Program-made: the position numbers and the translations under genes
The notes under the pieces: model-generated
Told to the model about the DNA's origin: nothing
Seen by the model: only the letters and a program-made list of their open reading frames with translations
The model's database searches: none
Shown here: in pieces, positions 9,195-17,420 of the stretch
Layout of the letters: each line of letters starts with the position of its first letter
Position numbering within the stretch: position 1 is the stretch's first letter
Source of the DNA: an uncultured Alistipes sp.
Lineage (GTDB): Bacteria; Bacteroidota; Bacteroidia; Bacteroidales; Rikenellaceae
DNA length: 64,000 bases
Direction: 5' to 3'
Assembly (NCBI GenBank): GCA_944326855.1
Contig: CALVFO010000029.1
Location: forward strand, 62,001-126,000

Positions 9195-11177
9195 ATGCAA
9201 ACAGACGATACCCAACAAACCTCCTTGCCGGAAAACGCCTACCGCGAACTGGCTCCGGGCGAAGAGTACCAGCCCGTGATGTCTCCCCAAAGCAAACCCC
9301 GCGAAGTAACCCCCTATTCGGTGAGCTTCGGCATTCTGATGGCCATCATTTTCTCGGCCGCCGCCGCTTACCTCGGCCTGCGCGTGGGACAGGTCTTCGA
9401 AGCCGCCATTCCCATCGCCATCATCGCCGTAGGGGTGGGCAACCTGACCGGCCGCAAAAACATGCTCGGACAAAACGTCATTATCCAATCCATCGGAGCC
9501 TCTTCCGGAGTGATCGTAGCCGGAGCCATCTTCACCCTGCCGGCTCTCTATATTTTAGGACTCGAAGCCAAGTTCTATCAGATTTTTCTCTCCTCGCTTT
9601 TAGGCGGTTTTCTGGGCATCCTGCTGTTGATCCCCTTCCGGAAATATTTCGTCAAGGACATGCAGGGAAAATATCCCTTCCCGGAAGCCACGGCAACGAC
9701 CGAAGTGCTGGTCTCCGGCGAGAAAAAAGGCAACCAGGCCAAACTGCTGGCCGTCAGCGGGCTCATCGGCGGGCTGTACGACTTCGTCATCAGCACGTTC
9801 GGCTGGTGGACCGAAGTGATCTCGACCCGAATCGCCGCCTGGGGCGCCGTCCTGGCCGATAAGACCAAACTGGTCTTCAAAGTCAACACCGGAGCCGCCG
9901 TTCTGGGACTCGGATACATCATCGGCCTGAAATACGCCGCCATTATCTGCGCCGGATCGTTTACCGTCTGGTTCGTGCTGATTCCTTTTATCAGCCACTT
10001 TGCACCCGGACAAACCATCGCCGTGGGCGAAGGCGTACAAACCCTGCTGGGTAATATGACCCCGGAAGAAATTTTCAGCCATTATGCCCGTCATATCGGT
10101 ATCGGAGGTATCGCTATGGCCGGGGTGATCGGGATCATCCGTTCGTCGAAAATCATCCGGCAAGCCTTGGGACTGGCCATCAGCGAGCTGGGCGGCAAGA
10201 AAAAAGTGGAAGAAACGCCACTGCGGACCCAACGGGACCTTTCCATGAAACTGATCCTGACCTTGCTGATCGCGGTACTGGCTACCGTACTGGTATTCTT
10301 CCAATTCGGCGTATTGGGCAACTGGTTCCATACGATCGTCGCCCTGCTGATCGTCTTCGTGATCTCGTTCCTGTTCACCACCGTAGCGGCCAACGCCATC
10401 GCCATCGTCGGGACCAACCCGGTTTCGGGCATGACGCTGATGACTCTGATCCTCAGTTCTCTGGTATTGGTAAGCGTCGGCCTGAGCGGCACCAGCGGCA
10501 TGACGGCCGCCATGATCATCGGCGGAGTCGTCTGCACGGCCCTGGCCATGGCCGGAGGATTCATCACCGACCTGAAAATCGGGTTCTGGCTCGGTAGCAC
10601 CCCCGCCAAACAGGAAGGGTGGAAATTCCTCGGTACGGCCGTATCGGCCGCTACCGTAGCCGGCGTCATGATGATCCTCAACCGCACCTATGGATTCGTG
10701 GGTGAAGGAGCTTTGGTCGCTCCTCAAGCCAACGCCATGGCCGCCGTCATCAAACCCCTGATGGAAGGAGGCTCGACCCCCTGGATGCTCTATTTCGCCG
10801 GTGCGGCCCTGGCCCTGATCCTGACCATGATCGGGATTCCGGCTCTGGCTTTTGCGCTGGGTATGTTCATTCCGTTGGAACTCAACACCCCGCTGTTGGT
10901 CGGCGGTCTGATCAGCTGGTTCGTGGCCGGACGTCCCGGCAGCGAAGCCCAACAGAAAGCCCGCCGGGAACGCGGCACCCTGATCGCCTCGGGTTTCATC
11001 GCCGGAGGTGCACTCATGGGGGTTGTCAGCGCCCTGCTGAAATATTTCGGCGCCGACTGGTTCGCCGCCGGCTGGAACGCCTCCCGCGGAGCCGAAGTGA
11101 TGGGTGTGGTGATGTATATCGCAATTATCGTTTACTTTATCTGGGATAGCCTGCGGGCGAAACCCGAAAAAGAATAA
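9195..11177 (+). CDS. OPT family oligopeptide transporter
   Basis: A 660-residue multi-spanning membrane protein of the oligopeptide transporter superfamily (TIGR00733-like bacterial branch), with about 14-16 predicted helices. Seen in order are the ELTPY-like EVTPYSVSFGILMAIIFSA helix, the YLGLRVGQVFEA loop, the KYPFPEATATTEVL motif and the VGTNPVSGMTLMTL region, all characteristic of bacterial OPT proteins. It likely imports peptides by proton symport. Peptidase T begins 5 bases after its stop, so uptake and intracellular tripeptide hydrolysis are co-expressed. The start at 9195 places the first helix about 50 residues in, normal for the family. Confidence 0.94.
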   Translation: MQTDDTQQTSLPENAYRELAPGEEYQPVMSPQSKPREVTPYSVSFGILMAIIFSAAAAYLGLRVGQVFEAAIPIAIIAVGVGNLTGRKNMLGQNVIIQSIGASSGVIVAGAIFTLPALYILGLEAKFYQIFLSSLLGGFLGILLLIPFRKYFVKDMQGKYPFPEATATTEVLVSGEKKGNQAKLLAVSGLIGGLYDFVISTFGWWTEVISTRIAAWGAVLADKTKLVFKVNTGAAVLGLGYIIGLKYAAIICAGSFTVWFVLIPFISHFAPGQTIAVGEGVQTLLGNMTPEEIFSHYARHIGIGGIAMAGVIGIIRSSKIIRQALGLAISELGGKKKVEETPLRTQRDLSMKLILTLLIAVLATVLVFFQFGVLGNWFHTIVALLIVFVISFLFTTVAANAIAIVGTNPVSGMTLMTLILSSLVLVSVGLSGTSGMTAAMIIGGVVCTALAMAGGFITDLKIGFWLGSTPAKQEGWKFLGTAVSAATVAGVMMILNRTYGFVGEGALVAPQANAMAAVIKPLMEGGSTPWMLYFAGAALALILTMIGIPALAFALGMFIPLELNTPLLVGGLISWFVAGRPGSEAQQKARRERGTLIASGFIAGGALMGVVSALLKYFGADWFAAGWNASRGAEVMGVVMYIAIIVYFIWDSLRAKPEKE

Positions 11178-11182
11178 AGACT

Positions 11183-12412
11183 ATGGAATTCAGAGAACAA
11201 CTGCTGGAACGTTTTCTGCGCTATGTGGCCATCGATACCCAGAGCGACCCCGAAAGCGAAACGTTCCCCTCGTCGGCCAAGCAACTCAACCTGTTGAATC
11301 TATTGCTCGAAGAGATGATCGGTATGGGCCTGACCGAGACCGAAATAGACCCTAACGGCTATGTGATGGGGACCATTCCCGCCACCCCCGGACTTGAAGA
11401 CAAACCGACCCTCGGATTTATCGCCCACGTGGATACCAGTCCTGAAATGTGCGGTGCTGACATTCACCCCCGCATAATCGAAAATTACGACGGCAAGGAC
11501 ATCCGCCTGAACCACGAATTGGTCATGAAAGTCGCCGAGTTCCCCGAACTGGCTTTTTACAAGGGACACACCCTCATCACCACGGACGGGACCACACTGC
11601 TGGGTGCCGACGACAAGGCCGGGGTGGCTGAAATCATGACCCTGGCCGGCTGGCTCATCAGCCATCCCGAGATCGAACACGGTAAAATCCGTATCGCGTT
11701 TACCCCTGACGAAGAGATCGGCCGGGGTGTGGATTATTTCAACGTCGAAGGCTTCGGGGCTCGGTTCGCCTACACGGTAGATGGCGGATTCGAAGGCGAA
11801 CTCGAATACGAAAACTTCAACGCCGCCAGTGCCAAAATCGCCATTCAGGGTCGGAATATCCATCCGGGATATGCCAAGGACAAGATGATCAACGCCCTGA
11901 ATATCGCCTGCACGCTGAATACGTTGTTACCGTCGGCCGAACGTCCCGAACACACCGAAGGGTACGAAGGTTTCTACCATCTGGTTTCCCTGAACGGCTC
12001 GGTGGAAGAGGCTTCGATGGAATACATCATCCGTGACCACGACCGTTCCCGTTTCGAAGCCCGCAAACATTTTTTGGAAAGTGTCGTACAGCTGTTGAAT
12101 GAACGTTACGGCGGAGATGTGCTCAAACTGACGCTCAAAGACCAGTACTACAACATGAAAGAGATGGTGGAACCCTATCCGGAACTGATCGAAAAGGCCC
12201 GACAGGCCATGCATTTGGCCGGAGTGACGCCCATCGTACGTCCCATTCGGGGAGGAACGGACGGTTCCCGCCTGTCGTACATGGGTCTGCCCTGCCCCAA
12301 CCTGTTCACCGGAGGCATGAACTTCCACGGCAAATTCGAATACTGTTCGTTGGATACCATGTGCAAGGCCGTACATACCCTGCTGGAACTGACCAAACTT
12401 TGGGGCCGTTAA
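11183..12412 (+). CDS. pepT: Peptidase T (tripeptide aminopeptidase)
   Basis: A 409-residue M20B metallopeptidase of the exact length and layout of PepT, which removes N-terminal residues from tripeptides in the cytoplasm. Motifs are AHVDTSPEM (first Zn ligand and catalytic Asp), TTDGTTLLGADDKAG (bridging Asp), FTPDEEIGRG (catalytic Glu pair), YTVDGGFEGELEYE and the C-terminal RPIRGGTDGSRLSYMG and NFHGKFEY blocks. It is the second gene of the OPT operon, 5 bases after the transporter. A strong bidirectional terminator follows about 165 bases downstream. Confidence 0.97.
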   Translation: MEFREQLLERFLRYVAIDTQSDPESETFPSSAKQLNLLNLLLEEMIGMGLTETEIDPNGYVMGTIPATPGLEDKPTLGFIAHVDTSPEMCGADIHPRIIENYDGKDIRLNHELVMKVAEFPELAFYKGHTLITTDGTTLLGADDKAGVAEIMTLAGWLISHPEIEHGKIRIAFTPDEEIGRGVDYFNVEGFGARFAYTVDGGFEGELEYENFNAASAKIAIQGRNIHPGYAKDKMINALNIACTLNTLLPSAERPEHTEGYEGFYHLVSLNGSVEEASMEYIIRDHDRSRFEARKHFLESVVQLLNERYGGDVLKLTLKDQYYNMKEMVEPYPELIEKARQAMHLAGVTPIVRPIRGGTDGSRLSYMGLPCPNLFTGGMNFHGKFEYCSLDTMCKAVHTLLELTKLWGR

Positions 12413-12575
12413 CAATTCGCCCCGCCAAGCATAGACACTCTCGGGATGTTTGGGTATGACCTCCGATCGATGGAGGCTCAGACCTGTTCCGGGCTCCGGG
12501 CCGTTTTTGAGAAACGACTCATCCCAAAAAACAGAACGGACCCGCTGACCACCCCATTCCGACGAACTACCCCAT

Positions 12576-12608
12576 AAAAAAGACAGGCTTATGCAGCCTG
12601 TCTTTTTT
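12576..12608. terminator. Bidirectional rho-independent terminator
   Basis: A perfect 14-bp stem (12576-12589 with 12595-12608) with loop TATGC. Its ends are six A and six T, so it functions on both strands. It serves the convergent pepT (+) and ThrE-type (-) operons. Confidence 0.92.
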
Positions 12609-12659
12609 ATGAAGGGATTCGGAATATAAAAAGGGGCTTGGGAAAGAGCTGCGCTTTCC

Positions 12660-13208
12660 TCAACGGGCATCTTTGTGGCGGCCCCATTTTCTTTGGCGGA
12701 CCTTGCCGACCGGTTTCAACAAACGGGTCATCATAAAAGATTGTTTATGAAACAGGAACAAAGGCAGAGACACTCCTATCACCAAAGCGAACATGACAAA
12801 CAGGGACGTCAAACCGTTTTGAAAAATATCGACCACCAGTTGTTGCTGTAACTGAGGAGTTTTGGCCTCCATGAAGCGCAGCAAGGAGAGAATCGTCTTA
12901 TAGGCGTACATTCCGGGAATCATCGGCAGCAGGGAAGGAAATGAAAAAATTTCCGCCGGACAATGGATCAATTTAGCCGCCAGCATGCTGAACATTCCGA
13001 TGGTAAAGGCCGCAAAAAACGAAGCGGTCGGTAGATTCAACGAAGTGTGCGTCATCAGGTAGAAGCGCAGCGCATGCCCCACCGCTGCCAGCAGGGCCGA
13101 AATCAGGATGGCTCGTTTCGGCGGATTGGAAATGACGGCGAACCCCAAAGCCGCTACGGCCGCAAAGAAGGCATCTCCCAATAACGTATAAATCAACTCC
13201 CGAGTCAT
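12660..13208 (-). CDS. ThrE/YjjB-type exporter, small membrane subunit
   Basis: A 182-residue integral membrane protein matching the C-terminal ThrE domain (DUF3815/YjjB). Features are the start MTRELIYTLLGDAFFAAVAALGF, the block ASFFAAFTIGMFSMLAAKL, and FPSLLPMIPGMYAYKTI, the P-x-x-P-G motif seen in YjjB proteins. It pairs with the upstream DUF1212-type subunit, whose stop overlaps this ATG (ATGA, 13205-13208). In E. coli the equivalent YjjPB pair exports succinate; fused homologues export threonine and serine. The substrate here is not determinable. The C-terminus ends in a basic tail (VRQRKWGRHKDAR). Confidence 0.9.
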   Translation of the reverse strand: MTRELIYTLLGDAFFAAVAALGFAVISNPPKRAILISALLAAVGHALRFYLMTHTSLNLPTASFFAAFTIGMFSMLAAKLIHCPAEIFSFPSLLPMIPGMYAYKTILSLLRFMEAKTPQLQQQLVVDIFQNGLTSLFVMFALVIGVSLPLFLFHKQSFMMTRLLKPVGKVRQRKWGRHKDAR

Positions 13209-14143
13209 AGTGCGTAGGTTCCAAGAATGAGCAACGTAGCCGACAATCCCAACGAAATACAGATAATGAGGGTCAGGGCATTCACCGCACGAGAGATACC
13301 GATCAGCACATAACCTTCCAACAAGTCGATGATGGAGTTGATCAACGGCACGCCCGGGATCAGAAAGAGCACACTGGTTCCCAATGCCGTTTGAGGGGTA
13401 TCGCCCAGGGAGGCCCACACCCCGAGCGAAGCGATCATCGAAGCCACGAACGCCGACACGATAAACACCGCCAGATGATTGATCCGGCGCAAAGACATCT
13501 CCTGCCGAATCAAAAAGCCCACGAATGTAGCCACACACACCAACCCCATCGCCCAGAAATCGCCTCCGAACAGCCGACAAAAAGCGGCATTGGCCAACGA
13601 AACCAATCCCAGCACCCACCAACGCGAAATACGCGGTCTGGTCACGATGGCATTGAATTGTTCGCGCAGTTCATACAGGGTCAGCCGATTGTCATGAGCC
13701 TGCCAGCTCAGGGTACTCAGATTCGAGATAATCTCGAAGTTGAACGCCGCCGCAGGGATAGCTCTCAGAGAGGTTCTGCGCACACTATCATCTTGATTTT
13801 GTAGAATATGAAGCGTAATATGTCGTTGAAAGATCGTCATTTCGGTTTCATAACCGAACGATCCGGCGATACGGTTTACATTCCGCACCACCCGTGAAGT
13901 GTGGACACCGGCCCCCATGAGGGTAGTCGCATAATCCAACAGAAAATTGGACAAATCCCGCACGGTAACCGGCTGTACGGCTTTCTGAATCTCCTGTAGA
14001 CACGCTTCGCACAGCGGACCGTCATACACCCGCTGCACATAAGCCCGCTGCTCCCGGTTCAAGAGCACCGACGCACCTTCCCCTCGAGCCTGCCCTTCTG
14101 GCTGAGCGGCGACAGGTCTACGACAGCGAGCACAATTTTCCAT
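13205..14143 (-). CDS. ThrE/YjjP-type exporter, large subunit with N-terminal Cys4 segment
   Basis: A 312-residue protein. Residues about 60-312 match the ThrE N-terminal domain (DUF1212/YjjP): LLDYATTLMGAGVHTSRVVRNVNRIA, then five or so membrane helices ending VLFLIPGVPLINSIIDLL. The first 50 residues are unusual. They carry CARC (C4, C7) and CEAC (C45, C48), spaced like a treble-clef or zinc-ribbon pair, which typical YjjP proteins lack. I prefer the ATG at 14143; a TTG seven codons upstream is possible. A TATCTTTG box lies upstream on this strand. Together with the overlapping small subunit it should form an organic-acid or amino-acid exporter in the inner membrane. Confidence 0.87.
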   Translation of the reverse strand: MENCARCRRPVAAQPEGQARGEGASVLLNREQRAYVQRVYDGPLCEACLQEIQKAVQPVTVRDLSNFLLDYATTLMGAGVHTSRVVRNVNRIAGSFGYETEMTIFQRHITLHILQNQDDSVRRTSLRAIPAAAFNFEIISNLSTLSWQAHDNRLTLYELREQFNAIVTRPRISRWWVLGLVSLANAAFCRLFGGDFWAMGLVCVATFVGFLIRQEMSLRRINHLAVFIVSAFVASMIASLGVWASLGDTPQTALGTSVLFLIPGVPLINSIIDLLEGYVLIGISRAVNALTLIICISLGLSATLLILGTYAL

Positions 14144-14255
14144 ACGGATACTTTTTTCAATCAACCCGGACCGAAAAGACAGGTTTTCCCGTTCACTTCC
14201 CCTCTCCGTACCGTCGTAAGATACGGATATCTCTCGAAATCACCCGGTTTCTCCG

Positions 14256-14263
14256 CAAAGATA
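14256..14263 (-). promoter_or_regulatory. -7 element for the ThrE-type operon
   Basis: The minus strand reads TATCTTTG, a full TAnnTTTG match, about 115 nt upstream of the start codon. No -33 box with correct spacing is seen. Confidence 0.5.
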
Positions 14264-14325
14264 GCAAAAAACACACAAACAACCGGAACAGACCCCGGGC
14301 CCTGACTCTTTCCCCGAAATTGTCC

Positions 14326-14333
14326 TATCTTTG
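14326..14333 (+). promoter_or_regulatory. -7 element for the D-2-hydroxyacid dehydrogenase gene
   Basis: TATCTTTG lies 21 bases before the ATG at 14355, implying a short leader of about 16 nt. The -33 region is not obvious. Confidence 0.6.
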
Positions 14334-14354
14334 CAGACAACAAAACGAATCATC

Positions 14355-15308
14355 ATGAACATCGTCATTCTGGACGGATACTGCGTCAATCCGGGCGATC
14401 TGTCCTGGGAAGGTCTCGAAGCCCTGGGAGCGGTCACCGTATACGACTACACGGCACCGGAAGAGATTCTGGAACGCTGCCAATCTGCCGAAGCCGTTCT
14501 CACCAACAAAACCCCGCTGAACAAAATAACCCTCCAAGCCCTGCCCCGATTGAAATACATCGGGGTATTGGCCACGGGATACAATGTCATCGATCTGGAT
14601 GCGGCCCGTCAACAAGGAATTGCCGTCACCAACGTCCCTGCTTACAGCACTCATTCGGTAGCTCAGATGGTCTTCGCCCACCTGCTGAACATCACCCAGC
14701 AGGTCGAACACCATGCTGCTTTAGTGAGGGAAGGAGCCTGGAGTCGCAGCCGTGATTTTTGTTTCTGGGACACCCCTCAAATCGAACTGCAAGGAAAAAC
14801 CATGGGAATCGTCGGGTTCGGTCATACCGGTTCGGCCGTAGCGACCTTGGCTCAAGCCTTCGGCATGCATGTACGGGCCTACACCTCCAAAGAGGCTTCC
14901 CACCTTCCTCCGGGTATCAAAAAAGCCTCGCTGGAAGAGATCTTTTCCGATAGCGACGTAGTCAGCATCCATGCTCCGTTGACCCCCGATACCCGAGGGC
15001 TGGTCAATGCGGCCCGGCTGGCTCTGATGAAACCGACGGCCATTCTGATCAACACCAGCCGGGGCCCCCTGGTCGATGAAAAGGCCTTGGCCGAAGCCCT
15101 CGAACAAGGAAAAATCCGGGCTGCCGGTGTGGATGTCCTGTCGAACGAACCGCCGCGGGCCGACAATCCGTTGCTCAAAGCGCCCCGTTGCTACATCACC
15201 CCTCACATCGCCTGGGCGACCCGGGAAGCCCGCGGTCGTCTGATCGAAATCACGGTCGCCAATCTGAGAGCCTTTTTAGCCGGAGAGTCGATCCATCGCG
15301 TCGATTGA
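14355..15308 (+). CDS. D-2-hydroxyacid dehydrogenase (glycerate dehydrogenase-like)
   Basis: A 317-residue NAD(P)-dependent D-isomer 2-hydroxyacid dehydrogenase. The nucleotide-binding motif GIVGFGHTGSAVA, the SIHAPLTPDTRGLV block, NTSRGPLVDEKAL, AGVDVLSNEPP and the catalytic ITPHIAWAT segment are all present, supplying the Arg-Glu-His triad. It reduces 2-keto acids such as hydroxypyruvate or the reverse. Bacteroidota homologues are usually annotated as glycerate dehydrogenase. The gene is monocistronic: a -7 box sits just upstream and a very strong terminator 34 bases after the stop. The ATG at 14355 gives the canonical MNIVILDGY start. Confidence 0.92.
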   Translation: MNIVILDGYCVNPGDLSWEGLEALGAVTVYDYTAPEEILERCQSAEAVLTNKTPLNKITLQALPRLKYIGVLATGYNVIDLDAARQQGIAVTNVPAYSTHSVAQMVFAHLLNITQQVEHHAALVREGAWSRSRDFCFWDTPQIELQGKTMGIVGFGHTGSAVATLAQAFGMHVRAYTSKEASHLPPGIKKASLEEIFSDSDVVSIHAPLTPDTRGLVNAARLALMKPTAILINTSRGPLVDEKALAEALEQGKIRAAGVDVLSNEPPRADNPLLKAPRCYITPHIAWATREARGRLIEITVANLRAFLAGESIHRVD

Positions 15309-15341
15309 TCGGTATTTAATCTTCAAACCCGTTATAATGCC

Positions 15342-15379
15342 ATGTCGCTGCCGGGAAATCCCGGCAGCGACATTTTTTT
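15342..15379 (+). terminator. Rho-independent terminator of the dehydrogenase gene
   Basis: A perfect 14-bp GC-rich stem (15342-15355 with 15360-15373), AAAT loop, and seven T residues at 15373-15379. Confidence 0.95.
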
Positions 15380-15510
15380 CTCCAAAGGAACGCTCCTCCG
15401 CAACCCGACAGGGAGCCCCACGTCCCCTGCACAACGGAAGCGAACCACACCCTCAGGCGCAAGCCCCCGTAACGGACCTTCCCATGTACGGACAATCCGG
15501 TAGCGGATCT

Positions 15511-16278
15511 TTACGGGAAAGCGATCTCCAGCACGCAAGGACAATGGTCCGAGTGGCGGGCATCGGGCAAAATCGAGGCCGAACGCAACAACGATTCCGC
15601 TTCCCGGGAAGCCATGCAGTAATCGATGCGCCATCCTTTGTTATTGGCGCGGGCATTGGCCCGAAAACTCCACCAGGTATACTGATGAGGCTCCGAATGG
15701 AAATAACGGAACGTATCGATAAAGCCACTCTCCAGGAAACGGCTCATCCAGGCCCGTTCTTCGGGCAGGAAACCGCTGCTCGTAGCATTTCGTATCGGAT
15801 CGTGAATATCGATCTCGCGATGACAGATGTTATAATCGCCACAGAGAATCAATTTCGGACGTTCCTTGCGCAACTTGTTCACATACTGTAAAAAATCTTC
15901 CAACCACTCCATTTTAAAGGCCTGGCGCTGTTCCCCCGAAGTGCCGGACGGATGATAAACGCTGACGATCGACAAGTCGCCGTAATCGGCACGCAGGAAA
16001 CGGCCTTCGGCGTCATACGATTCGATGCCCATCCCGGCAACGACACGATCCGGTTCCCGGAGCGTCAGAATAGCGACCCCGCTATATCCCTTCTTTTGTG
16101 CCGAATGATAGTAAGCGCGATACCCCAAACGTTCGAACGTATCCGCAGGAATCTGTTCCGGCTGCGCTTTGGTTTCCTGCAAACAAACCACATCGGGCCG
16201 TTGCGTATCGAGCCATTCGAGCAGACCCTTATTCAAGGCACTGCGCAAACCGTTTACATTATAGGTCATGATTTTCAT
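15511..16278 (-). CDS. xth: Exodeoxyribonuclease III
   Basis: A 255-residue AP endonuclease/3'-5' exonuclease of the ExoIII family, acting on abasic sites in base excision repair. Catalytic and metal residues are visible: TYNVNGLRSA (N7/N9), CLQETKAQ with E35, the GDYNICHREIDIHDP block, a WWSFR...GWRIDYCMAS segment and the final SDHCPCVLE with the catalytic Asp-His pair. Its ATG at 16278 lies 20 bases inside the upstream alkyltransferase gene, so the two repair genes are overlapped and probably co-expressed. Length matches the family. Confidence 0.96.
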   Translation of the reverse strand: MKIMTYNVNGLRSALNKGLLEWLDTQRPDVVCLQETKAQPEQIPADTFERLGYRAYYHSAQKKGYSGVAILTLREPDRVVAGMGIESYDAEGRFLRADYGDLSIVSVYHPSGTSGEQRQAFKMEWLEDFLQYVNKLRKERPKLILCGDYNICHREIDIHDPIRNATSSGFLPEERAWMSRFLESGFIDTFRYFHSEPHQYTWWSFRANARANNKGWRIDYCMASREAESLLRSASILPDARHSDHCPCVLEIAFP

Positions 16279-17140
16279 AAACAACCGATATCGAGTTATT
16301 GGAATCCGTTTCACATAAAGCCGCTTCCCAAGCCAGCAAAAGGTGTTTACGAGCCTCTCCCCAGCGGTAGTGTCCGATGGCACCCGATGCCTGTACCACC
16401 CGGTGACAGGGGACCAGCCAGGATACGGGATTGGCTCCGACGGCCGACCCGACGGCCCGGCAGGCCTTCGGCCGACCGATTCCACGAGCCAGTTCTCCAT
16501 ACGAAACAACCGCTCCCCGCGGTATGCGCATCAGTGCGGTCCACACCTGCAACTGAAAAGGCGTGCCCACCAGATGCAAGTGTCCGGCATGAGGGCGGAA
16601 ACCGGCCTGCAATCCGTCCAACACCTCCCGTTGGAATTCATCCGTTTGGGGTTGGAACACGGCGTTCGGGAACTGCCGTTCGAGTTCCGCCCAAGCCATC
16701 GGAACATCGTCGGCAAACCCCAGAAAACAGACTCCCCGATCGGTCGAAGCCACCAGTACAGGACCCCACAAGGTCGATCCGAACGAATAGCGAAGCCTCC
16801 GGCTTTCGGATTTTCCCGAGGCGATCCGTTCCATCTGTACGACCCACCCGTTGGTACGTTCCGAGACTGCATTCTCCAGACTTCGGTCCGGCCATTCGCT
16901 CCGCCAGGGTCCCGGAGAGGAAATCCGACAACCACAGAGCGATGAATTGCAGCACCTCAGAAACACCTCCGCAGAGGTCCCCGTCCCCCGTTCGAAAGCA
17001 GCCCGAAAATCAGGCTCCGACAAGCCGACCCTTAACGCCCACGTTTCCGGCGTCAACGGTTCCCCGAAACGGGTTCTCAAATGCTCGATCGCCCGGGCGA
17101 TTTTCTCGGAATCGGTTCGACAGGTTTGTTGGATGTCCAT
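16259..17140 (-). CDS. Ada-like HTH/methylated-DNA-protein-cysteine methyltransferase
   Basis: A 293-residue protein. Residues about 10-65 resemble an AraC-type helix-turn-helix (LRVGLSEPDFRAAFERGTGTSAEVFLR). The last 170 residues are a complete O6-alkylguanine-DNA alkyltransferase with GTPFQLQVWTALMRIPRGAVVSYGELA, the RAVGSAVGANP finger and the active-site PCHRVVQASG. It transfers O6-alkyl groups from DNA to its own cysteine. The start MDIQQTCRTDSEKI at 17140 follows a TATCTTTG promoter. The stretch of about 52 residues between FLR and RLRYSF does not look like the family in this frame and may mark compensated frameshifts (see findings). It overlaps the exonuclease III gene by 20 bases. Confidence 0.85.
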   Translation of the reverse strand: MDIQQTCRTDSEKIARAIEHLRTRFGEPLTPETWALRVGLSEPDFRAAFERGTGTSAEVFLRCCNSSLCGCRISSPGPWRSEWPDRSLENAVSERTNGWVVQMERIASGKSESRRLRYSFGSTLWGPVLVASTDRGVCFLGFADDVPMAWAELERQFPNAVFQPQTDEFQREVLDGLQAGFRPHAGHLHLVGTPFQLQVWTALMRIPRGAVVSYGELARGIGRPKACRAVGSAVGANPVSWLVPCHRVVQASGAIGHYRWGEARKHLLLAWEAALCETDSNNSISVVYENHDL

Positions 17141-17159
17141 GTCGCAAACAGCTTTCAGA

Positions 17160-17190
17160 CAAAGATACATCGCTTTCCGAAAGATGCCAA
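17160..17190 (-). promoter_or_regulatory. Promoter for the Ada-like/xth operon
   Basis: On the minus strand TTG (17190-17188), a 20-bp spacer and TATCTTTG (17167-17160) match the Bacteroidota promoter. The leader would be about 15 nt. Confidence 0.65.
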
Positions 17191-17225
17191 CCGAAAACAC
17201 CGCAGCCAAAGGTTCCGGACCCAAA

Positions 17226-17250
17226 AAAACGCGGCCAGAAACCGCGTTTT
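17226..17250 (-). terminator. Rho-independent terminator after the DUF2721 gene
   Basis: A 9-bp stem (AAAACGCGG with CCGCGTTTT) with a 7-base loop. The minus-strand side continues into a run of T (seven A at 17223-17229 on the plus strand). Confidence 0.8.
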
Positions 17251-17420
17251 GCTCATCTGTCTTTCGTTCCGTCCGATTCGGCACGCCGAATGCAGGCTAC
17301 AGCACCCCCTTTCGCAAGGTGCGGAAAAACCGGGTTCGGGCTCACAGGGCACGGGAAGGCCGGGTACGGAACGCCTGACACGGAAGACCACGTACAGAAG
17401 ATCGGATCTTCTCGCGTCCA

